A DNA stretch of 52,266 bases from IMG/VR virus record IMGVR_UViG_3300017527_000718, positions 1 through 52,266 of that record. One strand, given 5' to 3'. The translations under genes and the position numbers were made by a program. The notes beneath the pieces were generated by a model. The model was given only the letters and a program-made list of their open reading frames with translations, was not told where the DNA came from and did not search any database. The stretch comes from a virus. This document shows, in pieces, positions 32,710-41,543 of the stretch (position 1 is its first letter; every line of letters begins with the position of its first letter).

Positions 32710-32715
32710 TTTCCC
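32679..32715 (-). promoter_or_regulatory. Programmed -1 frameshift signal (slippery site + hairpin)
   Basis: Minus strand: G GGA AAT heptamer (32709-32715) in the zero frame of the upstream gene, two codons before its TAG. Five nucleotides later comes a 7-bp stem GGGCTCG / CGAGCCT (32697-32703 and 32679-32685) with an 11-nt loop. The lambda site is GGGAAAG, so both sequence and spacing are of the known type. Confidence 0.85.
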
Positions 32716-33347
32716 AACGACGCCGAAGTGAGACTCTCTACCACACGGACTGCCTCCAGTATTTTCACATAAGGCCACGATCCAATGGTCTCTTTTGTGA
32801 CATTTGGATGTCCCATTCTCACAGAATTGTGGATGAAGGAAATCATACCGGCCGTCGATGATGTCACCCACCATTGGTCGTAACGGACTCGTCCCTCCAG
32901 GGGACGCTTGCCGCTGATGGCCTTCACTTTCTCCGGTGTGATTTTCCTCATGTCCAGAGATGCCGCCAACAAAGCCCTGACCATCCTCTCACTCGATTCT
33001 TCGTCCTCTGTTTCTTCAATCCCATATTCGGCCAAGGCCCACTTTTTCACCTTATCGGTGATTGGTATGCGACTCACATCGTAAGCAGCCTTCTGCGGCA
33101 GATCCTGAATGGTCCAGCCGGCTGCTTCTTGCATCTTCTCGACCAGCAATTTTGTTCCTTCGCCATCACCCAGCAGATCGGTGTTGTCCCGGAACGTCTT
33201 CAAATACTGTCGCTTGTAATGGTCAAGGGCATCCATCTCCAAATCACACAGATTCTGGATGACGACGGGCCGCAGACGGTATTCAACCCCATCAACTGTA
33301 AACAGTTGCCCTGCTGCCATAGCACGGGCCTCTCGATCGGTTCCCAT
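32703..33347 (-). CDS. Tail assembly chaperone (gpG-like)
   Basis: 214 aa from ATG 33347, with AGGAGAA upstream. Located between the major tail region and the tape measure, where chaperones sit. Composition is mixed, with DVSRIPITDKVKKWALAEYG in the middle and a short helical end. The G frame stops at TAG (32703-32705), one codon after the slippery codon pair GGA AAT, so most ribosomes end here and a minority make the G-T fusion. Confidence 0.8.
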   Translation of the reverse strand: MGTDREARAMAAGQLFTVDGVEYRLRPVVIQNLCDLEMDALDHYKRQYLKTFRDNTDLLGDGEGTKLLVEKMQEAAGWTIQDLPQKAAYDVSRIPITDKVKKWALAEYGIEETEDEESSERMVRALLAASLDMRKITPEKVKAISGKRPLEGRVRYDQWWVTSSTAGMISFIHNSVRMGHPNVTKETIGSWPYVKILEAVRVVESLTSASLGNG

Positions 33348-33379
33348 GGTAGTTCTCCTAAATTGGGACGTTCGGGATG

Positions 33380-33622
33380 TCAATCTTCCTGCTGGGCCAG
33401 TTGCCTGGCCAACGATCCGCAGGGACTTCGAGTTGGAATCAGTCGGAAAAGAAAAGCTGCTTCGGGGGAGACGTGGACATGGTGGGATTGGTGAGGAGGG
33501 ACGTCAATGCCCCTGCGAGCGCGTTCTGAGACGCACTCTGAACAGGGGCATGTTGGTAGGTAATGGTACTCAACTCTGACAACTCTATGCAGGTCGTCCA
33601 GCATCATGTTGCCACCAGGCAT
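33380..33622 (-). CDS. Small Cys-containing protein
   Basis: 80 aa from ATG 33622, which overlaps the stop of the major tail gene by 1 nt; nearby ATGs at 33607/33604 are possible. Contains PTCPCSECVSE (Cys cluster) and a His pair, possibly metal-binding. It lies between major tail protein and chaperone genes. No strong ribosome site; a shadow of neighbouring coding is less likely but not excluded. Confidence 0.5.
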   Translation of the reverse strand: MPGGNMMLDDLHRVVRVEYHYLPTCPCSECVSERARRGIDVPPHQSHHVHVSPEAAFLFRLIPTRSPCGSLARQLAQQED

Positions 33623-34053
33623 CAGGAGGGCAGGGTCCGGTTGGTAGCCCCAGCCTCGCCAGGACGATAGAACACACCATCGGCACCCCAAGAACTGGTC
33701 CAGCCAATAACCTCTTCGGTATCGACGTTGACCGTCAGACCAAAATCCATGCACAATGCCCTGGGAAAATCCCAGTAGAGATCAGAAGCATTCATCCAGA
33801 GCACTGCTATTGCGATGTCCTCTGGTTGAAACAGATCGAACACCTCGGTCGAGGTCTCGTACTTGCCCTCGGCGTTGAATGTTGCGTCCTTTCGACCAGC
33901 AGCTCTGTTTGTAAATCCTGAGCTGTCAGAATCACCCCATTCAGACTTGGTTGCCAAAGTAGGACTAACGCCCCATTGGGTCGTCCGTGTCACACGGGTT
34001 GTGCCAACGACGAACTTCCCATTTCTTCCGGTGAGCGTGTTTAGGCTCGACAT
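33622..34053 (-). CDS. Major tail protein (probable)
   Basis: 143 aa, compact, with a typical start SSLNTLTGRNGKFVVGTTRVTRTTQWGV and a beta-rich core. It lies just before the chaperones, as major tail tube genes do. A segment WDFPRALCMDFGLTVNVD occurs near the C-terminus. Assigned by position, size and composition. Confidence 0.7.
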   Translation of the reverse strand: MSSLNTLTGRNGKFVVGTTRVTRTTQWGVSPTLATKSEWGDSDSSGFTNRAAGRKDATFNAEGKYETSTEVFDLFQPEDIAIAVLWMNASDLYWDFPRALCMDFGLTVNVDTEEVIGWTSSWGADGVFYRPGEAGATNRTLPS

Positions 34054-34071
34054 CTGTAAAACCTCCTCGCC

Positions 34072-34839
34072 TTACGACAGGCTGCTGGAACTCTCGCTAG
34101 AACTCGAAGAGCTAGACAAATCACTCTGACTGCTCGACGAACTGCTTGTGCTGATCGAACTGGAACTGGAGCTGACCGAGCTTGTGCTGATACTACTTGT
34201 GCTGACCGAACTGCTGGCACTGCTCGAACTACTGGACGATTCGCTGCTCGAACTACTGGACTGACTAGAGCTGCTCGATTCACCATCATCATGACGTCCC
34301 AAGATGTAAATCGAGTATGTGACGGCTCCCCCGACAGCCCTCATTGTGATTCGATCGGTGGTGCCTGGTGCAACGTCAAAACCGGCCTCGGCTACTTGGG
34401 CCTTGATCAACACACCCTGGCCCCGGAGGGCCCCACCGTTTGCCACTGTGTGGCTGCCAATCGGGTCCCATCCATGGGAGTTTGCCGGGATGATTTCCAG
34501 CCGGCCGGCAGCAGTTACGGCCCCGTCGTTTTGAATCACAATCGCAACGATCTCTTCGAGATCTAGCGCCTGACCCAACGCATCCATGCCATCGCCAGCC
34601 CCAATATCCAGTCCGTCGAATGTACTGACGTTGATTGTTTCCTGCGCACCTTCAACAATGGAGCGTCCCTCAGATTGCCATGCCCGATTGACTTGATTTG
34701 CACTCACCCCGTTAGTCAGTGTTGGGGAGTAGTTGAAATTTGGCTGAGCAACACTCACACTGGAATCGTCGGTCAGAGTGTTTCGCAGACTGCCCGACAT
34801 CTTGAAATTAACTTTCGGGCTGCTGATGCTTCGAGTCAT
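34072..34839 (-). CDS. Ser-rich structural protein
   Basis: 255 aa. Residues 1-185 form a beta-rich domain (SVSVAQPNFNYSP, GRLEIIPANSHGWDP) followed by a Ser/Ile/Thr tail of about 70 residues with repeats such as SISTSSVSS. AGGAG precedes the ATG. Position next to the tail tube suggests a tail-surface protein; the tail may be a glycosylation target. The Ser tract is the same type as in three other proteins of this window. Confidence 0.7.
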   Translation of the reverse strand: MTRSISSPKVNFKMSGSLRNTLTDDSSVSVAQPNFNYSPTLTNGVSANQVNRAWQSEGRSIVEGAQETINVSTFDGLDIGAGDGMDALGQALDLEEIVAIVIQNDGAVTAAGRLEIIPANSHGWDPIGSHTVANGGALRGQGVLIKAQVAEAGFDVAPGTTDRITMRAVGGAVTYSIYILGRHDDGESSSSSQSSSSSSESSSSSSSASSSVSTSSISTSSVSSSSSSISTSSSSSSQSDLSSSSSSSESSSSLS

Positions 34840-34848
34840 GGCTTACTC

Positions 34849-35349
34849 CTAAACTGCTACGGGCGTATCAATACGAAAAGTAAACACCAATACCCATTGC
34901 GTCTCTTCGTCACCCGTGCGAATGCTGTAGTCGTTGTCGTAGCGCGTGATCAGGTGATTTCCATTCTCCAATTGGATCACTGCAGAAGGCGATTGTGTAG
35001 GATGTCCTCCGAACACCTTCATCACCTCTTCAGCCAGGTAAGCTGCTATCTCTTTGTTTGTCCTTGTATCACCATCGACATCCCTGGCATGCAGGTTGAA
35101 GTTGACAGTGATGTCCCGAATCTCTCTCAGGGCATGCACACCACCGGACATTCTGTCCGTGGTAGTGGGGGAAACAACCTCCATCACGCAAAAGGGAAAA
35201 GGCTGACCCCCCAAAGCCAACTGATCATTCAGTACCAAATACTCGGTACTGGTCGGATCGCTCCACAAAGCCTTGAACAAATCGTCCAGGCCGCTGTTCT
35301 TCCAAGCAGTAACAATGGCCTTATAGAATGCGGCTGTGGACACACTCAT
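34849..35349 (-). CDS. Tail terminator / completion-like protein
   Basis: 166 aa. The order (after the connector gene, before the tail tube) and the pattern of a helix followed by beta strands (EIRDITVNFNLHARDVDGD, WVLVFTFRIDT at the end) fit gpU-like terminators or related minor tail proteins. Start overlaps the upstream stop by 4 nt. Confidence 0.6.
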   Translation of the reverse strand: MSVSTAAFYKAIVTAWKNSGLDDLFKALWSDPTSTEYLVLNDQLALGGQPFPFCVMEVVSPTTTDRMSGGVHALREIRDITVNFNLHARDVDGDTRTNKEIAAYLAEEVMKVFGGHPTQSPSAVIQLENGNHLITRYDNDYSIRTGDEETQWVLVFTFRIDTPVAV

Positions 35350-35816
35350 CGAATGGGCCCTGTCAAAATGCGGGTTATGTTCATCCTTTCCTCATTCAAT
35401 GTACGAACCAGAAACGACCGGAACATTCTTGTCTCCAAAATCACACCATAATCCAATGGTGTTCCCACAATGCCATCGATAAAACCACTCCCAGGTGGGC
35501 GAACCACCTTATGAAAAATGGTCTTCATCAATTGGGTGGTTTCGGCCTTTGGAAATTCGCCCGGTTTGCTTCTGCCAATAACCACATTCCCGCCACGGGG
35601 ACCCTTGCCCTTAATCACGGGTCTCGATATGTTCACCACCACTTTGCTCTTGAGGTACTCGGTGGCTACTTTCATCCTCTGCAAAAGGCTCAACTCCACC
35701 GTGTCACTCACCTCTTTCAGAAACCATTCAAAACGGGCGGCTTTCTCCCCAGCCTGCGCAATGCGACGGCTGCGTGCATTTTGTGTAGCCTTTGATGGGT
35801 TTCTGAACGTAGCCAC
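35346..35816 (-). CDS. HK97 gp10-like head-tail connector
   Basis: 156 aa starting at GTG 35816. The pattern SKPGEFPKAETTQLMKTI, GTPLDYGVILE and RSFLVRTLNEE matches the HK97 gp10-like/minor tail family (PGE.P...TG.L..S, Y...LE.G, RPFL). It completes the neck. A helical basic N-terminus precedes it. Confidence 0.8.
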   Translation of the reverse strand: MATFRNPSKATQNARSRRIAQAGEKAARFEWFLKEVSDTVELSLLQRMKVATEYLKSKVVVNISRPVIKGKGPRGGNVVIGRSKPGEFPKAETTQLMKTIFHKVVRPPGSGFIDGIVGTPLDYGVILETRMFRSFLVRTLNEERMNITRILTGPIR

Positions 35817-35821
35817 GACGA

Positions 35822-36427
35822 TTAGCCCCCTATTCGATTCAAACTGTCAACCCAGGCATCCATGTCCTTCTCATACCTGGGCACTTTCCATCCCCCTGAA
35901 TTGACCGGGATGGTCAGAAAATGACCGGGCAGATCCTCGATGTCTTCCATGGCGGGGGCTGTGCCCCGCACCACCCGTGCCTCCTGAGCCTCGATCAGAT
36001 TAAACAGCTCCCGCACCAACGTCTTCATCTCGTCCTGTTTCAACGTGTGTTTTTTGGTTGGCAGCCCCCGAATCTTATCGGCTACCGAAATGAAAACACC
36101 ACTCCGCTTCATGGCTTTGCGGATCTTCTCCAGCGTGTCTTCATCTTCATAGAGCGGATCGATGACGGTGCATGTACAATCCCCTGGATTGACATGTAGC
36201 TGCATCCCAGGAATGACAGCCGGCAGTCCATCGATCATCCCAGCAGCAGCCGGCCGTTCAATCATCTCTCCATCTTCTCGGTCAAACACCATCTTCGTCG
36301 GCTTGATTGTGCTGCGAAGACGGGTGTTGGCCAACGATCCCAGAAGCAGATCACAATTGCGGGGGTGATCGGCCTCGATCCCGAAGGGACTCACGGCTGC
36401 TAGTTTTTTCTTTTCAGTCACAGGCAT
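35822..36427 (-). CDS. Hypothetical structural protein
   Basis: 201 aa from ATG 36427, after AAGGAGA; a GTG just upstream is also in frame. It contains GDCTCTVIDPLYEDEDTLEKIRK and, near the middle, TKKHTLKQDEMKTLVREL. Lying directly after the capsid, it may be a decoration or connector protein; not recognised. Confidence 0.6.
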   Translation of the reverse strand: MPVTEKKKLAAVSPFGIEADHPRNCDLLLGSLANTRLRSTIKPTKMVFDREDGEMIERPAAAGMIDGLPAVIPGMQLHVNPGDCTCTVIDPLYEDEDTLEKIRKAMKRSGVFISVADKIRGLPTKKHTLKQDEMKTLVRELFNLIEAQEARVVRGTAPAMEDIEDLPGHFLTIPVNSGGWKVPRYEKDMDAWVDSLNRIGG

Positions 36428-36516
36428 CACGTTCTCCTTGAAATGTTCTCCATAAAAAATCAGCCCGGAGCCAGCCGGAGAACAAAACTGACTCCGGGCC
36501 CTGCTGGGAAACTACA

Positions 36517-38157
36517 TCAGGCAGGAGCCGTTGTCGTCACTCCTGCACAGGCACCACGCTCCATCTGTCCACCATACCGAGCCATCACAACGATCAGCAT
36601 CTCGTTGTTACGCATCAACGTATCGCCCTCGGTCGACGTTCGGACTGTGAAGCCCTTGCGTCGGTACATCCGATAGCGGCCGAGGATTGCGTAGAAGATC
36701 TGAGAGTTTGTCAGGCTCTCGTTGATCTTGTACGATCGCTGCATAAAGCTGTAGCCATCGTAATTGGCTCCAGTCTGTGTGTCGAACAGACGGCGGTTGT
36801 CCGCCGCACCAACGGGCAGCCCAATTGCCCGCTGATAAGACGTCTCCGTGCCGCAGAAGACGGCCGTGTTCTTCACACCTGCGGTATGCTCCCGCTTGTG
36901 AACCGAGAACCTCAAGCTCTCGTAGGCACCAATACTCGTTGCGCCACCGAATGCAACACTGGTTGTACCGGAAGCATTCATCACTCCCTGCGGCTGCGTT
37001 GTTCCGTTGCCAACCGCGATCACGTCGTCCAGATCCTCCAGCAACCGCTGTCCGTATTGGGACGTGATGTGAGAGTTGAAATCGATGGGCGTATCGCTGA
37101 GGAAGTCCAGGCCCACCTGCACAGCACCTTCCCAACGGTAGACCGTCGTGTCGAATGCCGCCACATAGGACGCCGTATTGAACAGCGAAATGGCCGATGC
37201 GTCTACGCCGCCCCAAGACCCGGTCACCGTGCCTGTCGAGACGCCCTCGATTCGTCGGCCACGGTCCAGGGGCTTCTCATCCACCAATGGGTACAACTCA
37301 CCATTGAGCAACGGAGCCTGGATGACCTCGTTGTCAAACACAATCGGAGCTGCTTCCAGACCGCCCGAGGTGGAGTCATCGATCAGGGCTTTGATTCCAC
37401 CACCATAACCCCTGACCGTTTTCACATGCTCATCGGTGCTGGCATCCCAGTCACAATTCTCCACCAAGTGACAAAGCAGTCCCTTCTCATGGTCTGTCAT
37501 CATCTCCCACGCCCGCCGCTTCGAGCCGGCAATACGGGGTGTAATGGACAGGATTTGGAATTTGGACCATACACCACTCAGGGCCTTGTCCAATTCGCTG
37601 GAGTTGTCGATGCCCACACCTTGCACCTGGACCCGCTGACCAGCAAGGGGGTGTCTGCCTCCGCCCTTGGTCCGATCGGGATAGGTGAGGGCCGACTTCG
37701 TCGTGGCGTAGGATTCGGAAGCATCCTTGACCCTTGCATCAATATCCTTGCCGTCGACCTCGACCGGGGTGCCACCAAGCTCGGCAACCATCTTGGCCAA
37801 CCGGCTGGGGGTCTTTTTCTCCTTGGACTCCTCGGTTTTCTTCTCGCCGTCCTTGATCTTTTTCTCCTTGGACTCCTCGGTTTTCTTCTCGCCGTCCTTG
37901 ATCTTTTCCTCTTCCTCATTCGGAGTCAGGAGACCAACAACCTTGGTCAGGTTGTCGGCAATGACATCAAACTTCTTGGCAAATTCGTTTGCCTTCTCAG
38001 TCGCCTCATCCTTGGACAACTCAGCGAACTTTTCGGTCGACAACTTGCCGTCCATCAGTGCCTCGCTGGCGGCCTTCTTGAACTCGTCATCACTGGCGTC
38101 CGTCTTCACGTCGCAGTTCTCGACGAGCCACTTCTTAAGAGCTCCGGTCATTTTCAT
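36517..38157 (-). CDS. HK97-type major capsid protein with prohead (scaffold) domain
   Basis: 546 aa from ATG 38157. Residues 1-150 are helical and charged, the delta/scaffold part that the protease removes, and include two identical 15-aa copies of KIKDGEKKTEESKEK. The remaining 390 residues carry the HK97 fold segments: GVDASAISLFNTASYVAAFD, then VGLDFLSDTPIDFN and RMYRRKGFTVRTSTEGDTL. A TTG start 15 nt upstream is possible. The neighbour upstream is the maturation protease. Confidence 0.9.
   Translation of the reverse strand: MKMTGALKKWLVENCDVKTDASDDEFKKAASEALMDGKLSTEKFAELSKDEATEKANEFAKKFDVIADNLTKVVGLLTPNEEEEKIKDGEKKTEESKEKKIKDGEKKTEESKEKKTPSRLAKMVAELGGTPVEVDGKDIDARVKDASESYATTKSALTYPDRTKGGGRHPLAGQRVQVQGVGIDNSSELDKALSGVWSKFQILSITPRIAGSKRRAWEMMTDHEKGLLCHLVENCDWDASTDEHVKTVRGYGGGIKALIDDSTSGGLEAAPIVFDNEVIQAPLLNGELYPLVDEKPLDRGRRIEGVSTGTVTGSWGGVDASAISLFNTASYVAAFDTTVYRWEGAVQVGLDFLSDTPIDFNSHITSQYGQRLLEDLDDVIAVGNGTTQPQGVMNASGTTSVAFGGATSIGAYESLRFSVHKREHTAGVKNTAVFCGTETSYQRAIGLPVGAADNRRLFDTQTGANYDGYSFMQRSYKINESLTNSQIFYAILGRYRMYRRKGFTVRTSTEGDTLMRNNEMLIVVMARYGGQMERGACAGVTTTAPA
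37814..37905 (-). repeat. 45-bp tandem duplication inside the capsid gene
   Basis: Two copies of a 45-nt unit, identical over essentially their whole length, encode the two adjacent 15-aa lysine/glutamate copies in the delta region of the capsid protein. Confidence 0.85.
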
Positions 38158-38254
38158 TTTTGAACCTTTCAACTAAGACCGATCGCTGTGACCATCACGG
38201 ACCAAACCGCGACGTGTCGCTTTCCTGATGGGGAATGGATTGGGAGATCTAATC

Positions 38255-39946
38255 TCAATGGCCTTCCCCATGATTCGGATTGAATTTGATTCCCATCAAT
38301 GCATTAACAGCAGCAGCCTCTGCCTCCTGCTTATCCACCTCACGGATGGTTCCAATTGCATCGGCCAAAATCTGCCTTTGAACAGCTGTGAATTTCTGCA
38401 ACACAATGTTTGCCACATCAGCAACATCCAATCCCTCATCCTTCTGCGTTGGTGTGCCTAACGAAGCAAGCACAGCGTCGAGTGTCCTGCTGGCTTGGCG
38501 AAGTGTGGCCTTCAACGTCCGATCAAGCTGATCCGACTTCAGCACCTCATCAATATCAGCTTTGGCATCCCGAATCTTCGACTCGTTTGTGCCCGAAATG
38601 ACCCTGCCGGCTTTGCCAGGACCGGGTCTTTCAGCTCTCCGCATCTCCCCACCACATTCAGGGCACTCCAACTCATCGCAGTGCTTCGATGAAGTCACCT
38701 GATGGCCACAATCCAGGCACTCACAATCAAATGATTCCTTCTCCTGCCCATCGGCATCTTTTCCAGAATCAATGGAAGGGGGCATCTTGTAACCACAGTC
38801 CTGGCACACACCATCCTCAATGTCTGTGCTGCCGCACTTCGGGCATTTCACTTCCTTGTCTTCGGGCTTTGGCTTTTGCTTGCCTTCTTTTCCACCACCC
38901 TCATCGGCTTTTTCTGATGTGCCTGTTTCTCCTCCTCCCTCTTCTTTTCGATCTCCGGACTTGTTCTCATCTTCCACCTCCTGACCATTGATGGTCATCT
39001 TGACATCCAGCTTAACGGGCACCGTCACCGGCAACCTCTCGCGGATACCTTTCCCTACTTCTTTCATCAACGGGCTTGTGAGCTTCTTGCCTTCGACCAA
39101 TGACAGCAGAACCTGCTCGGTTTCAGAATCCGGATTTGCCGGCACCGATACCAGGCTCTCCTCCATGATCTCGCCCTTCGTTATGTCAAAGCCACTATCC
39201 GATCCATCCTCGGCTTTGATTTTCTGGAATTCCAAAGCACGGAACCCATGCGAAAAGCGGCCCATGTCATTGTCAATCATGACGGCAGCATCGTGGGACA
39301 AATCATTGATGTCAATGATGCATGAATCGAGGATCAGTTTGTCTTTGGTCCGATCCACCTCGGCCAGCATTTTACCGATTGGCATTGTGTGAACGTGCTG
39401 CCAAAGCAGGAGCATCTTCGGGTCGGTTTCCATGCCATCTGCATGAAGAACATCCCCATCGCGGTCTTTCCTGCTGGTAGTAAGCACATGCCGAAAAACC
39501 ATCAACGTGTTCTTCGGCAGATCCCTTTCCCCCGACAGTCGGCTGTACTGATCCCTGGCCTTATCAAGCAAGACCATGTCGGGATTGCTGTAGACCAGGG
39601 TCTTGGCAGCCTTCTCCAATGCATCATTGAAGCTGACATGCCCCTGACAACCATAACGATAGCAAACCTCAAAACCAGCAACGTCGCTCAGTGTCTGGAC
39701 GTACCGATCAGCCGTCAGAATGCCGTAGGCAAACTCGGTTTGCTTCTGCTGCCGAGACCGAATCACCTTGAGCAGCTTATCATTCACGGACATATCTTTT
39801 TGCTCCTGGGCCCTCTCCCACTGAGAGAAACACACTGCGAGCCTCTGTTTGTCGTCACCATACTCATCGACCATTGCATCACTTGCCACACAACGGGCCA
39901 CAAAAGCATCCTTGGCCTCCCCTTGTTTTGGCAATGGCAATGGCAT
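38255..39946 (-). CDS. HK97-type prohead protease with C-terminal zinc ribbons
   Basis: 563 aa. The middle (about residues 165-295) has S78 protease marks: DRDGDVLHADGME, LLLWQHVHTMPIGKM (His), RFSHGFRALEF (Ser) and EIMEESLVSVPANPDS. After a Glu/Lys/Gly linker come two zinc ribbons, CPKCGSTDIEDGVCQDCG (about residue 383) and a second with CECLDCG and CPECGGEM (about 423-451), then a helical tail. The zinc ribbons are not usual for the family and may hold the protease to DNA or scaffold. Confidence 0.85.
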   Translation of the reverse strand: MPLPLPKQGEAKDAFVARCVASDAMVDEYGDDKQRLAVCFSQWERAQEQKDMSVNDKLLKVIRSRQQKQTEFAYGILTADRYVQTLSDVAGFEVCYRYGCQGHVSFNDALEKAAKTLVYSNPDMVLLDKARDQYSRLSGERDLPKNTLMVFRHVLTTSRKDRDGDVLHADGMETDPKMLLLWQHVHTMPIGKMLAEVDRTKDKLILDSCIIDINDLSHDAAVMIDNDMGRFSHGFRALEFQKIKAEDGSDSGFDITKGEIMEESLVSVPANPDSETEQVLLSLVEGKKLTSPLMKEVGKGIRERLPVTVPVKLDVKMTINGQEVEDENKSGDRKEEGGGETGTSEKADEGGGKEGKQKPKPEDKEVKCPKCGSTDIEDGVCQDCGYKMPPSIDSGKDADGQEKESFDCECLDCGHQVTSSKHCDELECPECGGEMRRAERPGPGKAGRVISGTNESKIRDAKADIDEVLKSDQLDRTLKATLRQASRTLDAVLASLGTPTQKDEGLDVADVANIVLQKFTAVQRQILADAIGTIREVDKQEAEAAAVNALMGIKFNPNHGEGH

Positions 39947-40234
39947 CTACACATCCCTCATCGAACCATAGTGCAGATTCAATCTAGCATCTGCAGCAGC
40001 ACCCCGAATGAATCTGATTCGTTTCAGGTCACTGATCACAAAGCGACGAGGTGGTTCCGTTGTCAAAAGCACCATGCCCACTACTTGGGAAGGGTTGGTG
40101 GTATTGTCCATCGTGTACCGGACATTTTGCTCGGTTGCTTGCAATTCTACAAACGTAGCATTTGCAGGGATGGTCAAATGAGCAGCGGTCCTGACTGTTG
40201 CTATTGCACGCACCCGCTCGTAACTGAGAAACAT
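39947..40234 (-). CDS. Small structural protein
   Basis: 95 aa, beta-strand composition (ATVRTAAHLTIPANATFVEL, VVGMVLLTTEPP). The pattern resembles head-decoration or fibre-tip proteins with a barrel fold. It is between the protease and an unassigned protein. GAGGG precedes the ATG. Role by context only. Confidence 0.55.
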   Translation of the reverse strand: MFLSYERVRAIATVRTAAHLTIPANATFVELQATEQNVRYTMDNTTNPSQVVGMVLLTTEPPRRFVISDLKRIRFIRGAAADARLNLHYGSMRDV

Positions 40235-40236
40235 GA

Positions 40237-40695
40237 TCAGCCCTCAACTTCGGCGATTGTCTCTTCGTAAGCCCTACCACGAACAGTAGCATGGAGCTTC
40301 TTCAGAAAAACAAGATCCTTCTTGTATTTGGGTGTGACCTCCAGATCATTGAGCCAGAGAACCACATCATGCAAGCAAGGACGACCACCCTCGAACCGTC
40401 CTACCCGTGTGAATCCGGCTTGCTTTTTCCCCACCTTCAGCCCCAAACGATCCAACGTGCGGGCTGTCTCGCGGTAGAGGGCCTCAGCTCGGTCCTGGGG
40501 ACCATGCATAGCAAGCTCCTTGACCGCACCCTCATTGATCACAACTTTTCTGTCGGGATGACCCATTTTCTTTACCTCTGGTTTTAGAACCTCATTCTGC
40601 AAAACAACCACCCCATCGCCAACATCAACAGTGTCAGCCCCTGCATATCGAGGTTTGGCAAGGTGCTTGTTCCATGATTGGACGATGGCGTTCAT
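40237..40695 (-). CDS. Hypothetical protein
   Basis: 152 aa starting at ATG 40695. The preceding frame to 40788 lies in the Ser-rich gene's tail on another frame and is rejected. Contains VVVLQNEVLKPEVKK and TARTLDRLGLKVGKK, basic and mixed alpha/beta. Weak ribosome site; the gene directly follows the Ser-rich protein. Not recognised. Confidence 0.55.
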   Translation of the reverse strand: MNAIVQSWNKHLAKPRYAGADTVDVGDGVVVLQNEVLKPEVKKMGHPDRKVVINEGAVKELAMHGPQDRAEALYRETARTLDRLGLKVGKKQAGFTRVGRFEGGRPCLHDVVLWLNDLEVTPKYKKDLVFLKKLHATVRGRAYEETIAEVEG

Positions 40696-40702
40696 TTTGA
40701 TC

Positions 40703-41458
40703 TTAGGTGGACCAACTACTGGACGATGCACTGCTCGTACTGCTGGAACTGGAGCTGCTTGAGCCGCTGGAACTAGAACTGCTCGCACTGCTGGAACTGG
40801 AGCTATTCGAGCTTGTGCTGATCGAACTGGAGCTACTCGAACTACTGGAGCTTACACTGCTCGAACTACTGGAACTGGAGCTGCTCGGACTACTGGAACT
40901 GGAGCTGACCGAGCTTGTGCTGATCGAACTGGAGCTGACCGAGCTTGTGCTAATCGAACTGGAGCTGGAGCTGACCGAGCTTGTGCTGATGCTACTCGTG
41001 CTGACCGAACTGGAACTGCTCGAACTACTGGAACTGGAACTGCTCGAACTACTGTGGCTAGAGCTGTTGCTCGTGCTCGACCAGGAACTGGAAGATCCAC
41101 TGGAAACGCTGCTGGAAGAACTGCTAGAGGAACTACTCGACAAGTCCTCCATGCCCAAGATCGACAAACGGTCTTGTGATCTGGGACCAGGAAATTGCAA
41201 CGATCCCGTGTGGAAATTCAAAACGTCGGGCACACTCGTCGACCCATCCGCCAAGGTATCCACCCCCACAGCCTGATAGATTGTGCTATCAGCTAGGGGA
41301 ACCGTCTGTATTTCCGTCGTGTTCACAATACCTGCATTTGTGTATGCAGCCGCCAGAGCTGAATCATCACCGGCTCTTCGCATCCGGGTGACCACCAAGC
41401 TACGACTCGCCAAGTGAGTGCCGCCCGGTCCCAGGTAAAAAGTGACATTCTTTCCCAT
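40703..41458 (-). CDS. Ser-rich structural protein
   Basis: 251 aa from ATG 41458, after GGAG; the frame continues to 41515 but that part lies in the terminator hairpin. Residues 1-105 form a small beta-rich domain, the rest a Ser/Thr/Val/Ile tail of about 145 residues with repeats such as SSSVSTSSISTSS. It directly follows a terminator and lies just upstream of the protease and capsid genes. Confidence 0.7.
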   Translation of the reverse strand: MGKNVTFYLGPGGTHLASRSLVVTRMRRAGDDSALAAAYTNAGIVNTTEIQTVPLADSTIYQAVGVDTLADGSTSVPDVLNFHTGSLQFPGPRSQDRLSILGMEDLSSSSSSSSSSSVSSGSSSSWSSTSNSSSHSSSSSSSSSSSSSSSSVSTSSISTSSVSSSSSSISTSSVSSSSISTSSVSSSSSSPSSSSSSSSSSVSSSSSSSSSSISTSSNSSSSSSASSSSSSGSSSSSSSSTSSASSSSWST

Positions 41459-41477
41459 CTCATGACTCCAATAAAAA

Positions 41478-41507
41478 GCGACGTGTGTTCCTGGAACAAC
41501 ACGCCGC
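41478..41507 (-). terminator. Intrinsic terminator/attenuator-like hairpin
   Basis: A long stem (GCGGCGTGT.GTTCC-type arm and GGAACACACG.CGC-type arm, 41478-41507, one G-T pair and one bulge) is followed on the minus strand by TTTTTATT (41470-41477). It lies downstream of the candidate promoter at 41544-41571 and upstream of the Ser-rich gene, whose ribosome site starts right after the T-run. Confidence 0.8.
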
Positions 41508-41543
41508 AGCATCAACGAAGAGCCTAGACGTCTTACGATCCCA

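Noticed and set aside
32703-32874. Independent start of the T-part chaperone at ATG 32874
   Set aside because: The slippery heptamer, spacing and hairpin fit frameshifting; no ribosome site before this ATG. Not fully excluded.
36886-38163. A 425-codon plus-strand frame antisense to the major capsid gene
   Set aside because: No motifs, biased towards Leu/Val from the reverse of charged codons, no ribosome site. It shows that long antisense frames arise easily here, so the nested endonuclease is called on motifs and not on length.
40707-41276. Leu/Glu-rich plus-strand frame and the acidic frame at 27965-28204
   Set aside because: They are the reverse complement of the Ser-rich tracts; the repeats come from Ser codons on the other strand.
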